In this document: in pieces, positions 1-11,865 of the stretch
Position numbering within the stretch: the first letter of the stretch is position 1
Layout: every line of letters begins with the position of its first letter
Source of the DNA: Rhizophagus clarus
Lineage: Eukaryota > Glomeromycota > Glomeromycetes > Glomerales > Glomeraceae
DNA length: 64,000 bases
Assembly (NCBI GenBank): GCA_015698045.1
Contig: BLAL01000028.1
Coordinates: 310,001 to 374,000, forward strand
Direction: 5' to 3'
The notes under the pieces: generated by a model
Database searches by the model: none
The model's input: only the letters and a program-made list of their open reading frames with translations
Told to the model about the DNA's origin: nothing
Made by a program: the position numbers and the translations under genes

Positions 1-453
1 TTAAATGAAAAATATATGTGGTATCATATAATAATTTATTATTGATTTTTTTTTTTTTTTTTGTAATTCCGATATGAACATTAAAGTTTAAATTTATCTT
101 ATAATAAACTTCTATCTAAGATGATTACATTTTCATATTTTAATATCTTCATTATTCTCTCTCTCCAAATTTTACAAAACATTCTAAATTATCGTTTCTT
201 TCACATGATAGCTTTTTTTTCCAAAAATGTCATTTACATTTCAAAAAAAAATAAATAAAATCTTTTGTGCACAGATCTCTTAATAAAAAATTTTGTTCTT
301 GTTCTTTGATATTTTTCATGAAAGTGAGGTCTTTAGGTTATAATATATTTATTTATAGCTTTAATTTGTTTGAATGACAATTTAAAACGAAGTTATTAAA
401 CTTTTAAAAAATTTAGAAATTTTTATTGGGAAAATCACCTTTGACTTCACCAG

Positions 454-627
454 CAGCAAGTAGAAGGCCTTTTAATAAATTTAGACTTAAAAACACGTCC
501 TAATATGACAAACGATTTGAAACAACATCAGATTCGAATTATTGTAAATGAAGTTCTTGGAATGGAAGTTTCTTTAACTCGCATTTCTTTTAATCAATTT
601 TATTATTTATGGATAGATGAAGTTTAA
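454..627 (+). CDS. Possible 3'-terminal exon of an unknown gene (5' part not identified)
   Basis: An open frame of 57 codons ends in TAA at 625-627. It starts just after an AG at 452-453 that could be a splice acceptor (ttcaccag). The frame has a TGA at 442-444, so coding must enter by splicing. The peptide has a balanced composition and ends in WIDEV. Its last codons plus 3' flank begin a 1.2-kb segment that recurs at 11866. I do not recognise the protein. Upstream exons are probably beyond or near the window's left edge. Random open frame is the main alternative. Confidence 0.35.
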   Translation, partial: QQVEGLLINLDLKTRPNMTNDLKQHQIRIIVNEVLGMEVSLTRISFNQFYYLWIDEV

Positions 628-1814
628 ATTGTTTTGATAAATTATTACATTAAAATATTATTATAAAATATTCCATAATTACCTTCATAAAAACAAAAAA
701 GAAATAAATTTTTATGAAAACCCATATTGGTTTCATTTAATTTTTCATTTAATTAGTTGACTGACCACGCCCCAATAAAATAAGTAGTTTATTATTTATT
801 ACAATATTAGAAGATTTTTCCGTAAAAATGCTGACTAATTCATAATTTTACTGATCTCGGAATCATTCGCAGTTTCCGTTTTGGAACGCTGATCACTTTT
901 GTCGAAAAAAAATTCTCGATAATGTAATTTTGCTTTTCCAATACATACACACACCCATACTCCGCAACCACGCTAGTATAAATTTACTTAAGGTAATTCA
1001 TTGCCTAATAACTAAATTCTGTTGATTAAATGTTACATAACATAAATTTGCATAATCATAAGAGATTCCTGAGAAAATTAACCCGCAACAAACTATATAT
1101 GTAATTCAGTAATTCCATGCAGATATATCAACTGAGAGTTCGAGGAAAATTACAAGGATTTAGTTGAAACCAACGGAAGAAATTTCTAAGTATTTCGATA
1201 AAACTCTTGACCAGGATCAAGTTCACATATTCATAAAATCTAAGAATAATGTAGAGATTTTTTATTCGCATCATGCATATAAATATTATAAATACCAAGT
1301 TGGCCCGAACTGGACTGATGGGAGAGTTTTCAAGCTGCAGTCCGGTTGATGGTTGATGGTCGATGAGACTGATAATGAATTTTGCGAGTTTGATTTTGCA
1401 ATTATATTGAATCGTCAGTCGTTACGTTAATGATCAACTTGTACGACAAAAAATTGCGCAGTTACATGTTACGGACAGGATTGTTTAATTATTATTCGTA
1501 AGGATTGTTTAGTGTAATTTTTATTCGCTTGATTAATAAATCATGTAGGAGTATTCAGGAGTAAACGAATTGATTAATTATTAACTGAATAAGCCACTGA
1601 TACACCTGAAAATGCGCAATTGGCGTTCTTTTTCCGATAGTGCATCAATAAATTGAATCCTTTAAAATCATCAAATCCTTAAATTAATCAATAAATCAAA
1701 TTTTTTTAAATAAATATAATGATTAATAAAATTGGTTTTAGATCTATCATTCTTTCTCTTTCTCTTTTCTTAATACGCTTTGTAAAATGTCGTTTTTAAG
1801 AGTATTCCAAAGAG
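610..1814 (+). repeat. Direct repeat, copy 1 of a 1.2-kb duplicated segment
   Basis: This stretch is closely similar to 11866-13142, with scattered substitutions and small indels. It runs from the last codons of the exon ending at 627 to an ATG-led 5' exon (MSFLRVF) at about 1787. The similarity stops after the bases agag at 1814, which in copy 2 is the first exon's splice donor. Here the frame then reads EHR and a stop, so this copy holds only a beheaded first exon. Confidence 0.85.
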
Positions 1815-2352
1815 AACATCGGTGAATTAAACCCGTTTTCAATGTGTGTAACGTGGAACGCTATTTTTACTCTTGTAATGTGGTGGTCCCGAAGGGAAAT
1901 GTGAATTTTTTTAATGGTTTGAATATCGACAAAAGAAAAGAAGAGTTTGAGAAGTTGAGAATGTTGAAAAGAAAGGATAAACGATAATAATAGAAAAATT
2001 TTTAAAAATATTAAAATATTAAATAACTTTATAAAGTGGATAGAATAGAAATCTTTTAAAATATTTATTTATAATAAAGTATACACATATAAATTATAAA
2101 AATATGCTTTGACCTGATTGAAATTATAATCTTTAAATTATACAGTATAAACTATATATTTTCCCGATATTAATAAAAATTACTACACGATCCGATCCAA
2201 TTTCAAAATTTCCATAAAAATTATTTGCCGATTTATAGATATTTGATAAACTACTAATTTTACCACTTGTGCAAAATTATAAGTTGTCAACCTAATCAAT
2301 CCTTTTGGTGCTCTTGGGATAGTTGAGAATTTTTAGGGTGTTTTTTTTTTTT
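1815..2352. other. AT-rich intergenic DNA
   Basis: No coding frame, RNA gene or inverted repeat was recognised between the end of the duplicated segment and the 3' end of the channel gene. A poly-T run sits at about 2341-2354, beside the channel gene's stop codon. Confidence 0.6.
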
Positions 2353-5300
2353 TTAATTTTCAATTTTAAGTTGTTTTAATAAAGTTTCCCTTAATTTTGT
2401 AAAGGGACTTGTACTCCATTCGCTCTTTTTGCGCATTTCCTTAATTTTTTGTCGAGTCTTATTATCGTCGGCATAATAATATCTTAAAACAAATTTCTGG
2501 AAGTAAATTATCAAACAAATAATATATTATAAAACAAAAATTAAATAATCAAATTTACATACATTACTTCAGGAAACCATGTTTTCCAACGTCTCTGATG
2601 TGGTAATAGATAAAATAATTCAATTTCAGCTAGAATCTTTAAGAGAATTGAAAAATTTTAGTACTTTTACAATAATTAAATCAAATAATAATAATAATAT
2701 ACCTCTGCTTTCTGCATTAAATATGAGACTCTATCATTATCCTTTTCAATTTCATTATTAAGTAATCCAATAAACAAATTCATAAGATATACAACAATCA
2801 AGAATGAGAATAAAACAATCAGTATTGCAAGTGATGGATCGTCTTTATATGCCCAATTAGACAATGCACTTGAATCCCCTATATAATAAAGTATTATCTT
2901 AATAAATTACTTGTAAAAAAAAAAAAAATATATATATATATATACAGTATATATGTTTACCTGTTAAGAATTTATACATTGCAAAAATAGAAGTTCCAAA
3001 ATCAACAAACATGTTTGTATTTTCATCAGGTTGTTGAATTATAAATGGATTTGGATCAACAGTTCCATTTTCAAATACTTGGTGATAGGCTGGAGCTATA
3101 TTCCAAGGATTATTTGGATCATTATTGTTTGTATTAAATTCATCAAAAGAAAAATTAGATTCTGGTAATAATATAATGTAAAAAGTGTGTGCAAAACTAA
3201 TTATGATAATAAATAAAACCACTAAAAAAGAAAAAACTTTTTTTCCAACATTAATCATTATTGCAAAATATACACCAAAAGATTCAAATGCTCTAAAAAA
3301 TAATAAAAACTTTATGTCTAAAAATAAGCATGAAAAAGAAAGTAACCGAATGTTTTTAATATTTGTGTAAAGCCAATAAATAGAAGTGTAAGTTGGAAGT
3401 AGAAATGCGAGTAAAACTATAATATCAAAGAAAATATAATTAATTAATGAATGTTTTAACAATAAAGTAAATAAAATGATTGTATGTTACCAAATATATT
3501 CCAAAAATTAGTCAACCATTTAATAGGACTATAAATAAAATGACGGACTTCAAAACTCAGATGAATAAAACCAAGTATAATTGAGGCAATTAAAAGTTTT
3601 TTTCGAACATCATCATCAATGTATTGTTGAGGAATTGTTGCAGCAGCAGTAAAGCATCCAAGTAAAAACATAAATCCAATCCAGATTATAGAATAATAGT
3701 ATTTTCCATAATGATTCCATTTAAAATTAATTAATGTTTCTCCATCCCAAGTTTTGTAGATCTCTCTACTTATTGATTCAACAAATGGACTGGGTTGAGG
3801 TCTAAACAACTCTATAAACCAATCATAATAGTTATCATATGGTGGATAGTTAACAAATCCAATATAAGGGTTCATAAAAGTAATTGTTTTTGTTTTTGTG
3901 CGCTTTGAAAACCTTTCAATAATATAAAAATAAAGAGAAAACACATCATACACATTATCAATAATATTATCAATAAATTTATATTTTGATAATATGTAAA
4001 AAGTAATAAAATAAATCGGGAATAAGGGGAAAATTATTAAGATTTGAAAAAAATTATATAATCTTAAGTAAAGTTTATTCCATGATGATTTATTCATGAA
4101 TACTTTGTATTTGTACCACCAGATTGATCGAGTTAAATTAACTATGTGAAGATGTCGAAATGAATAGAGATGCAGTGAATCATCATTATCTTTTACATTA
4201 AATAAATAAGAATCTATAATCATTGATGTATCTGATGAATACTTTGAAATAAATTCTGGATAATATTCTTTCAATAAGGGCATTGTTGAAGTAATAATAG
4301 TTAAATAATCCCTCGTTTCATCCTCGTATTTAAATTTTTTTAGACTATTTTCATAGATTTTGTTTATTAAATCAAATTTGTGTTCTTTAATTCCAAAAGT
4401 TAATAATTTTTCATAATATATCACATTCTTATCATTACTCTGTATATCTGAGACGAATCCTTCACAAAATTTGAAGCTATTATAATTTGGTAAAGGTAAA
4501 GTAGGTTTCAAAAAAAAATTTTTACATTCCTCAACGTTTTCATCATTGATCTCCATGTAATAATAATAAAACAGGATAATAGATACATTGGATTCGCTCT
4601 CGTTCTTTGTATCAATAAAATAAATAAAAAGACCTTTTGTTGTCAATATAATGATATTAACTTGACTAAATAATTTAATTCCAAGTAAACGCGCTGTCAT
4701 ACTACGATCATTTAAATTTTCATCCCTAGTGAGTGTTGTAACCTTACCATGAATTGTTATAAAAGCTTTCAATTTAAGTATTCTACGTTCAATTATAATT
4801 TCCCATCTAATAATACCTAAACTCGATTCTTTTTTTCTTTCTTCTTCATGTTTACCATCTATGACTTCTTCAAATAATTCATTTATATTATCTAAAAATG
4901 GTTTATATATTCCAAATAATTTAACGCCATGCACTTTAAAAGTTTTCCTGATTAGCTCTGAGTTATTACCAAAGTATTCATCCCAATACTTAAGAAATTC
5001 ACTAGGATTTTTAAGATTTTCAATCGTTAAATCCATTCCTGCTAATGATTCCTCAAGGTCCATCTTCCAAATACGTCCTTTTTGAATTCCAAGTGCGTAT
5101 TTAGTAGTGATTTGTATCTTATCTTTATCTTTTAAATCCTCAGGGCTTTTTGAACGAACATATTCCAACATAACATCAATATTATTTAATAAAGGACGTA
5201 AAGAAGGAAGACGCCACGCATAATAATATACATGGGTTTCATCGGTTTTAGCTAAATGAAATTAACAATTTAGTATGATGAAATAATAATAAAGCTAACT

Positions 5301-6260
5301 TTAAATAATTACCTTTACTGTTATACAAAGTACCAATGTGAGTTTCCATTTTAGTCGAAAAAATGGGTATTTTCCCAACAACATATATACAAATAAAATT
5401 CTCGTCATTGTAAAACCTGATATGCTTTTTAAAACGCTAAAATAGACAAATAATTATTATCTTCAATAGGGTTGAACATTTAATAATTTAATACGATAAT
5501 TATATTACCTTTCCGAGATCTTTTGGCAATTCTTCAGTAATACTTAAAATTTTTAAATTTTTTTCGGTAACAAGATCCCATGCATAAATTGAATGATCAT
5601 TGCTAAATAAATAAAGTTTATCATCTTTTGATACGCTAATCAATTCAAAATCTTTCGGTATCTTATACATTCTTTTACACTTCCATTTTTTATTTTTAGT
5701 TTGTGTGGAATAAAAAAGAACGATATTATTATCTCTTTCATATAATATAAATTCATCATTTAAGTTAAAGGTAAAATAACGATAATCAAAAGTAGGATGG
5801 TGACAATCTAAATTTTCTAATTTAATTTCTTGGTTATTCTCCATATCGTATATTCCTAATTAAATAAATATTAATTACTGTAATTGGCGTAAATTTATAA
5901 GGGTGACTGTTACTTACTTAAATGACTCCCATTGTCTATAGCAAGTTTCTTATTATCAGAAATACGTATACATAAATCGGTATCGCGACCTAATTTGACA
6001 TTGACACGGAATTCTGCACGTTTTTTTTCGATATCCCAATAGACAATTGAATTATCGTCTTTACTATAAGTAACGAGATGTTCTTCCTTTGCTGATATTT
6101 CCATTTTAGTAATATCTTTGCCATTATGTGGATCAATATCGTTTTTGTCATTATGTGGATCAATATCGTTATCATTATCAATCTTGTCAATATTTATTTC
6201 AAAGTCATCACTCTTGTCAATATCAATTTCAACCTTGGCACTTTTGTTTTCGTCGCTCAT
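2353..6260 (-). CDS. TRP-like ion-channel protein with WD-like N-terminal region
   Basis: Eight exons join in frame to 1,139 codons plus stop: 6260-5918, 5855-5509, 5436-5313, 5251-3491, 3416-2961, 2878-2703, 2636-2568 and 2496-2353, all with GT-AG introns of 53-81 bp. The first ~230 residues are acidic and then carry WD-like strands (SIVYWDIE, SIYAWDL). Hydrophobic segments follow at about residues 669-697, 789-812, 822-836, 860-876, 880-900 and 915-940, then a pore-loop-like stretch (VDFGTSIFAMYKFLTG) and a last membrane helix with LMNLFIGLL before a charged cytoplasmic tail. That order is typical of Ion_trans/TRP-type cation channels, so a plasma- or vacuolar-membrane cation channel is likely. 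Ion selectivity cannot be told. The gene appears intact and is transcribed away from the left repeat copy. Confidence 0.85.
6120..6180 (-). repeat. Short tandem repeat inside the channel gene's first exon
   Basis: The coding sequence for an (N)DIDPHN(D/G)K unit occurs twice in tandem with a 27-bp period. It lies in the acidic N-terminal tail, outside the WD-like and membrane parts, and keeps the reading frame. Confidence 0.7.
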
Positions 6261-7423
6261 TTGTTAGGTAGGGATTTATTATTATATGTTAATTTATATT
6301 ATTTAATTATTTATTAAAAAAAAAAAATATAAAGTGTGAATAAAACAATCAACTTAGCCGTCTTGCAAAAATGAAGCGATATATATATTAAAGCAATGTA
6401 TTATGATAACCATAATAGCGCTATTTGTAAGAAATCCCCAAACCATTTTTCTTGTAAACTTCAAAACTCCAATTGAGAAATGATCGTCGATTTAAAAAGG
6501 TCAATACAATAAAATGCAGGAGTGTTTCTTCGTATTAACCGACACAAAACATTGATTTGCGAGAGTTGGCGTTTTTTTTTTTGATTATATTTTGGGGTAC
6601 AAAAAAATTTTTTTGTTATTGTGAATAGTTAATCAAGAAATGATCATCAATTGGAGTTAAGTTTTACAAGAAAAATGATAAAATACAAAGGCGTAATATC
6701 AGTCTTCAATGGAGAAAATTATATTGTATTATGATTTCTATCTACACAAAATCGGTAGGTGTACAGGAAATTTCATAAGTTGGATCTCTCGAAATGGTCA
6801 TATACAGTACTTACACATCGTGCCAAGAGATTCTAGATGCGTTCGGCATTTATTTTAGAAGTATGTGTGCATAATCACTCCTGAAATTATATATTTTTTA
6901 GGTAAATAATAAAACTCGCACAAAGAAGCTTTTATCTGCATATCAGCAAGCCCTCTCGCCCTTCAAATAGTTTGCGTTAAAAATTGAAAAGTGGTGATCT
7001 GAAAATGGGACTACAGATGATCAGAAGTATATAATATTATGATCATCCCAAAAAAATGATGCGATAAATATCAATATTGAAAATTTTTTTTTTTGCAGGT
7101 ACTGTACCTATATAATATTTCAAAGTAAAAATACATGTTAAAATTTCAATGAAATCAAAGAAAAACTCAAATTAATTTTACAACAATTCGTTCAATAAAT
7201 TTTTACTAAGAAATCTCTTTTATAATATAAATATTTTTAATTTATTTAACAACAAATCAAAAATTTTTGAGAGAGATTTTTAACAAATAAATCATAGATA
7301 AATCCTGTTTATGATATATTCATTATGATCTTTGATATACCGAATTATATTACAATTCATAATAAATATGATAAATCATATTCTTGAATTATTTTACTTA
7401 TTTTTTTTTTAACGTGTTCAATT
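6261..7423. other. Intergenic DNA upstream of the channel gene
   Basis: This is AT-rich with no open frame of note. It presumably contains the promoter of the minus-strand channel gene near 6260-6400. No specific motif could be assigned. Confidence 0.5.
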
Positions 7424-8525
7424 GATTCGAAAGGCGGACTTTTTTAATTCAAACTTAATTTCTATTCCCTTTTTTTGATTCAAGTTTCGTACTATGACTT
7501 TTTTTGATTTGATAGTTGTACTTTTTTTGATTCGATCACGTACTTTTTTTATTACAACCTTTGTAATAAATAAAATAAATAAAATATAATAAAATGATGA
7601 AATTTTATTATTGAATTATATTTGTTCTCTTATTTGTGGTAACTTCATAAATAACTTATTAATTATTTAATCACGTATAAAACCTATTGAGATTTTGCAA
7701 ATCTAGATACGGACGTGACGCAGCAGATTTCTGATAAATTTTGTAAATGTCAGAAATTTTATTTATGTATACTTCTAAGTTACATATTGCAGTAAAGATA
7801 GATTGGTATCAATAAAAGAAATTATAATTTATTAGTTTCGGTGATTCCAGTCACAAAATTTCATTTATTTATTTACACGTGATCAAATCAAAAAAAGTAC
7901 AACTGTCGAATCAATAAAAGCTGTAGTATAAAACTTGGCCCCAACAAGAAGAAATCTGAAAAGGTTTCGTCAAGGTCTTCGACAATACGCAAAGGTTCCC
8001 TTCTAAGTCTTCGAACAAGCCTAACAAGTCGCGTCAAGCGTCTCGCAAGTCATCACCCCGAACAAGAAACAGAAGGGACAAGATGAAATTGGATAAAGCG
8101 GACATTCTGAAATTAGTCCTGTCTCTTTTAGATTAGTAATAGTATAGGCGTTATTTTTTTTAGTTTTTTTATCGTTTTCTTAGTGGTGTAAGATTTTTAT
8201 ATAGCCTTCTATCCTGTTATACTAACCTTTTTTTTATTTTACTCGCTAAGCTGGGATTTTGCTCCGTTGATTTTCTTTTCTAGGTATCCTAGTTGAGCGG
8301 GTCGACCATGTGCCTTTTCCTGGTGTGGTGATTACTGTGCCTACGTCATGGTGACGGTTTATATAGTAGCCTACTAATACGTTAGATTTTATTAATCATT
8401 TTTCGTATTACTGTATCGGAGGCACCCACCGTTAAAAATAAAAATAAAATAAAAGTAGTATAAAACATGAATCAAAAAAAGGGCAGAAATTAAGTTACAC
8501 AATATGCGAAGTGCCTTTCGAAACA
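7424..8525. mobile_element. Foldback element with ~125-bp inverted arms, interrupted by a retrotransposon tail
   Basis: The left arm (about 7424-7550) and right arm (about 7868-7934 continuing at 8467-8525) are inverted copies. Both start with a gattcgaaaggc-like end and contain the runs ctttttttgattca and gttgtactttttttga. The right arm is contiguous only if the insert at 7935-8454 is removed. No transposase frame is visible in the centre, so it is a non-autonomous, MITE-like element. Confidence 0.75.
7935..8454 (+). mobile_element. 5'-truncated non-LTR retrotransposon (LINE-like) 3' end
   Basis: The insert is flanked by a perfect 12-bp target duplication, gtagtataaaac, at 7923-7934 and 8455-8466, and ends in a (taaaaa)n-type tail. 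Near its 5' side one frame reads KMKLDKADILKLVLSLLD and a stop, which looks like the end of an element-encoded protein followed by a 3' UTR. A second, diverged copy of the same 3' part is at 54711-55024. Duplication, 5' truncation and simple-repeat tail together indicate target-primed reverse transcription. The family (clade) cannot be named without the missing reverse transcriptase. Confidence 0.8.
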
Positions 8526-8899
8526 AAAATGATATATTTGCGTTCAAGACTGCACTTTCTTTATTAACAATGATGAGAATTTCTCAATCTGAGGGCCAGT
8601 TCACCAATCCACAAAAAAATTAAGAAATTAATAAATGAATACAGGAGTAAAGGATAAAGAAAGAAAATATTCTATGAAAAAGAAGGGTCTATGCTAAGTG
8701 TTAGAATCAAATTACTTCACTTTTGAGCTTGGTCTGAAACTAACGACTCTAAGATCATCTTGATTTCTGCATTAAGTAATCATTTGATAATCCTAGAGTC
8801 TGATTGCTACTGGATATAACAAACCTGTTTATATCGAAAACTCGTTATATTGAACCAAGTGGAATAGAACTGATTTCTTTATAATTAATATAACAAACT

Positions 8900-9272
8900 T
8901 ACCGTATTCTTCCGATTTTAAGCACCACCCGAATTTAAGCACCACCTCGACTTTTGACCAAAATACTTGAAAAACAAAAATAAGCACCACCTCAGATTTT
9001 AATTTTTCTTTATTAAATTTCATATTTTATTCAAAATAAACTTTATTTACAATTCATCATTTCAATTTCTCTTTCACCATGTATCATCGCAATTTCGCAA
9101 TATATATAGAACACGATAAAAAATTATTGGGATACACAAGTACAAAAATTCCGATGTGTAAAAATGTGAATTTTAAGTAAAAAAAAAAATACTTTCGAAT
9201 TTAGGCACCACCCCCAACTTTAGCCAGAATTTTCCTTTAAAAATGTGGTGCTTAAAATCAGAAGAATACGGT
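8900..9272. mobile_element. MITE with 29-bp TIRs nested in the transposon
   Basis: The ends are taccgtattcttccgatttt and its inverse at 9253-9272, differing at one base over 29. The element is flanked by TA, as for Tc1/mariner-type targets. The interior repeats the aagcaccacc motif three or four times near both ends, and no protein is encoded. The end TACCGTAT is shared with the MITE at 33655-33911. Confidence 0.8.
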
Positions 9273-9419
9273 ATATAGTAAATTACCATATACTACATCC
9301 AAACTTGTTTTAACCAGCCCAAATATATTAGTTATATACTTTCTATACCGAACGATTACATGACTTGAAAATTAATGATAAAAGTTAATCTCTTTTTTTT
9401 TTCAGAACACGTACATCAA

Positions 9420-10860
9420 CACGGACAAATTGTCCTCAGAACTTAAAGAATTCTGATATTATGTTAACAAGAAAAAAGGGTCATCCTTTCTATTGCTCAA
9501 AAACGTGAACTTTGTAAAAAAAAAAAAGGAAAGAAATCCAAGTCTTTCTAATGTTGAACTCGCATGAAAATATAAAGTTGGAAAGCAACTGTTACTGATA
9601 TCTTGAAAGAAAAAAAACTTTGGTTTACAATTTCAGAAAGTCAAGAACATATTAAAAAATTTCGTGGATCAAAGTGTCCTCAACTTGAAAATGCTCTTGA
9701 ACTTTGGTATAATGCACTTAGTACAAGACAAGATATTAATGGTAACATTTTAAAATAAAAGTGAGTCATTTTGCTAGACAATTTTCTATTGAAGACTAAT
9801 TTTCATTATTCAGAAGGGTGGTTAGGTGGATTTAGAAAACATCATAATTTACGCCAATTAAGAAGCCGCAAATGCATTTTCTGCAAAGTCAATAGAAAAT
9901 GGCTGTCATGCTTTACAATAGCTTCTTACATTTTACAATCCAGACATTTGGGAATGGGGACAAACCTGATCTTTTTTGAAAAATAGAATCTTCCAGAGTT
10001 TTAGCATGCACTCCCTTATCAGATTACAACAAGGAAAAATCACATGTTATAATATTTTGTGTTGCAAATGCAACTGGAATGGAAAAATGACCCTTAAATT
10101 CATTTACCAATACAAGACACCTCGTGCTATGAAAAATATTAATTATAAAGATCTTTCTATTTATTATTTTTGAAACAAAAAGGCCTGGATGCAGATTAGT
10201 ATTTTTAATCAAATCCTCCTTAAACTTAACGAAATAATGAGACAAAAAAACTGGAAGGTTATTTTTCTAATTGACAATACACTAGTCCATATCATTTTGA
10301 ACAAAACTCAAGAAAAACTGGATTGCATAGATGTTAAATTTCTTCTACCAAACATCACCACTAAACTTCAATCGTGTAATGCTGGAATTATTCATTCATT
10401 CAAGTGTCATTATAAGCGTCTCTTTATTCACATGACGATATGCAGGATGGAATTGTAGAAGAGATCGCTGATTATACTATTTTGATGCTTTATAAAATGC
10501 GGATAATGCATAGTCAATGGTATCATCTCAAACAATTTCACATTGCTGTATCCTCTCACCAAATATGTAATGAAATTGAAGAAATTTTTGAAGATCACGA
10601 TTCAATAATTTCTGATAGGTAATGTTATTTAATATGAATGGATGTTATATTTGAAGTTTTTTTAATACACAGTTTTTTTTTAATTTTTTTCTTAGTTTTG
10701 AAGAAGAAATCAATGAACCTGATATGTTAATTTCTCAACTTCCAAAAGGTGATCTTAATGCATATGAATATATTCACATTGATGAAATACTAGAAGGTGG
10801 TCTTACTGATGAAGAAATAATTGATACCATGTTAAATGCAGGTAGGAAGATGAAAATGTA
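9420..10860 (+). pseudogene. Broken pogo/Tigger-type transposase
   Basis: Reading across frames gives a CENP-B-like helix-turn-helix start (LSIAQKRELC, SLSNVELA, VGKATVTDILKEKKLW), a second HTH ending in SEGWLGGFRKHHNLRQL near 9800, then DDE_1 core pieces: CVANATGMEK near 10070, FLIDNTLVH near 10270 and LPNITTKLQSCNAGII near 10350. Several frameshifts and stops separate them. The third catalytic position, usually Asp in the LQPLDQGI-type motif, reads Asn here (SCNAGI), and the first catalytic Asp region (DETG) is missing. The element therefore cannot move by its own protein. A C-terminal acidic stretch continues to about 10860. Confidence 0.75.
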
Positions 10861-11326
10861 ATGGATGAAATTGAATTTACACCCATATTGGAGAAAGGTA
10901 GTCCAATAGCAGCAGAAAAAGCTATAAATGAAACTATAAGATTTTTACATGAATAAGAATCAGAATTTGGTGAAGTAAATGATTAATTAAAGGTATTAAT
11001 AAAATTACATAAAAAGGTTATCGTAAAAAACTTGATCTTCACTTTTTTCATAATAGTATGATCGAGTAGATTTACCTATAATATTAATTATAAACAATAA
11101 CAACGTTTGATAATAATTTAGTTTATAGTTTAAATAATATAATAGTTTGTATAGTAAATAATAATAAAATGATATAAATTTATGTAAAAAATTTTAATCA
11201 CGTACTACAATTTTATTGGTTAAACAGTGGTTAAACATTATACACCGAACTGTTTGGTATATATATAGCGAACTCACTCTATACCGAACTGAACCTTCTG
11301 GAACAGAGGTTCGTTATATCCAGTGG

Positions 11327-11865
11327 CGACTGTACATACCGGTATTAATTTTATAAATTCAAAAAAAAAAAAAAAAAAAAAGATTTTATTTCGAAAAAAT
11401 GCCCTCAGATTGAACATCACGTGCATCACGTGATATATTATTTGCACAACCGCCGTTCGATCATTAACTGAAAGTTTAAGCTTTTTTTAGTTTGATTAAA
11501 CTTTAAAATATTTTTTTTTCTTTCGTCCTTCTCACTTTCATCTTTTCTCTCATTCTTTCACATTCTCTTACTTCCCTTTCCTTTTCCAATTTCCTTCACT
11601 TTTATAATTCCCTCTTTTCCTTTTCCTATTTTTTTCTTTTTTAGGCGTTCTTTCAAACTCTTTGGACGTGACATTTCTGTAATCTTTTGCCTTCGGATTT
11701 CTTGGACTTGACCTTTCGGTATGAAGACTATTAATTTTTTTTTCTTTTTGATTTTTTTTTGTTTAGCCAACTGTACTACCGATTTTTTCTCTTCTTTTAA
11801 TAAGCAATTCGTCAAATGTTAAAAAATGTACGATTCTATATCTTCTTTTGCTATCTTATTATTAG
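11327..11865. other. Low-complexity spacer
   Basis: It contains a poly-A run at about 11360-11381 and a C/T-rich stretch at about 11515-11780. The lysine-rich open frame on the opposite strand follows from that composition. No gene was recognised. Confidence 0.6.

Larger units (their letters stand above)
8807..11326 (+). mobile_element. Decayed pogo/Tigger-like DNA transposon
   Basis: Terminal inverted repeats of about 20 bp (ctactggatataacaaacct at the left, the inverted form with two or three changes at the right) bound 2.5 kb that encode scraps of a CENP-B/DDE_1 transposase. Subterminal sequences such as gttatattgaacc recur. The flanking target duplication is not clear. A second, shorter inverted-repeat element is inserted at 8900-9272. 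Confidence 0.75.

Noticed and set aside
11558-11815. Lysine-rich open frame on the minus strand
   Set aside because: It follows from a C/T-rich low-complexity stretch on the plus strand; no start context or domain.
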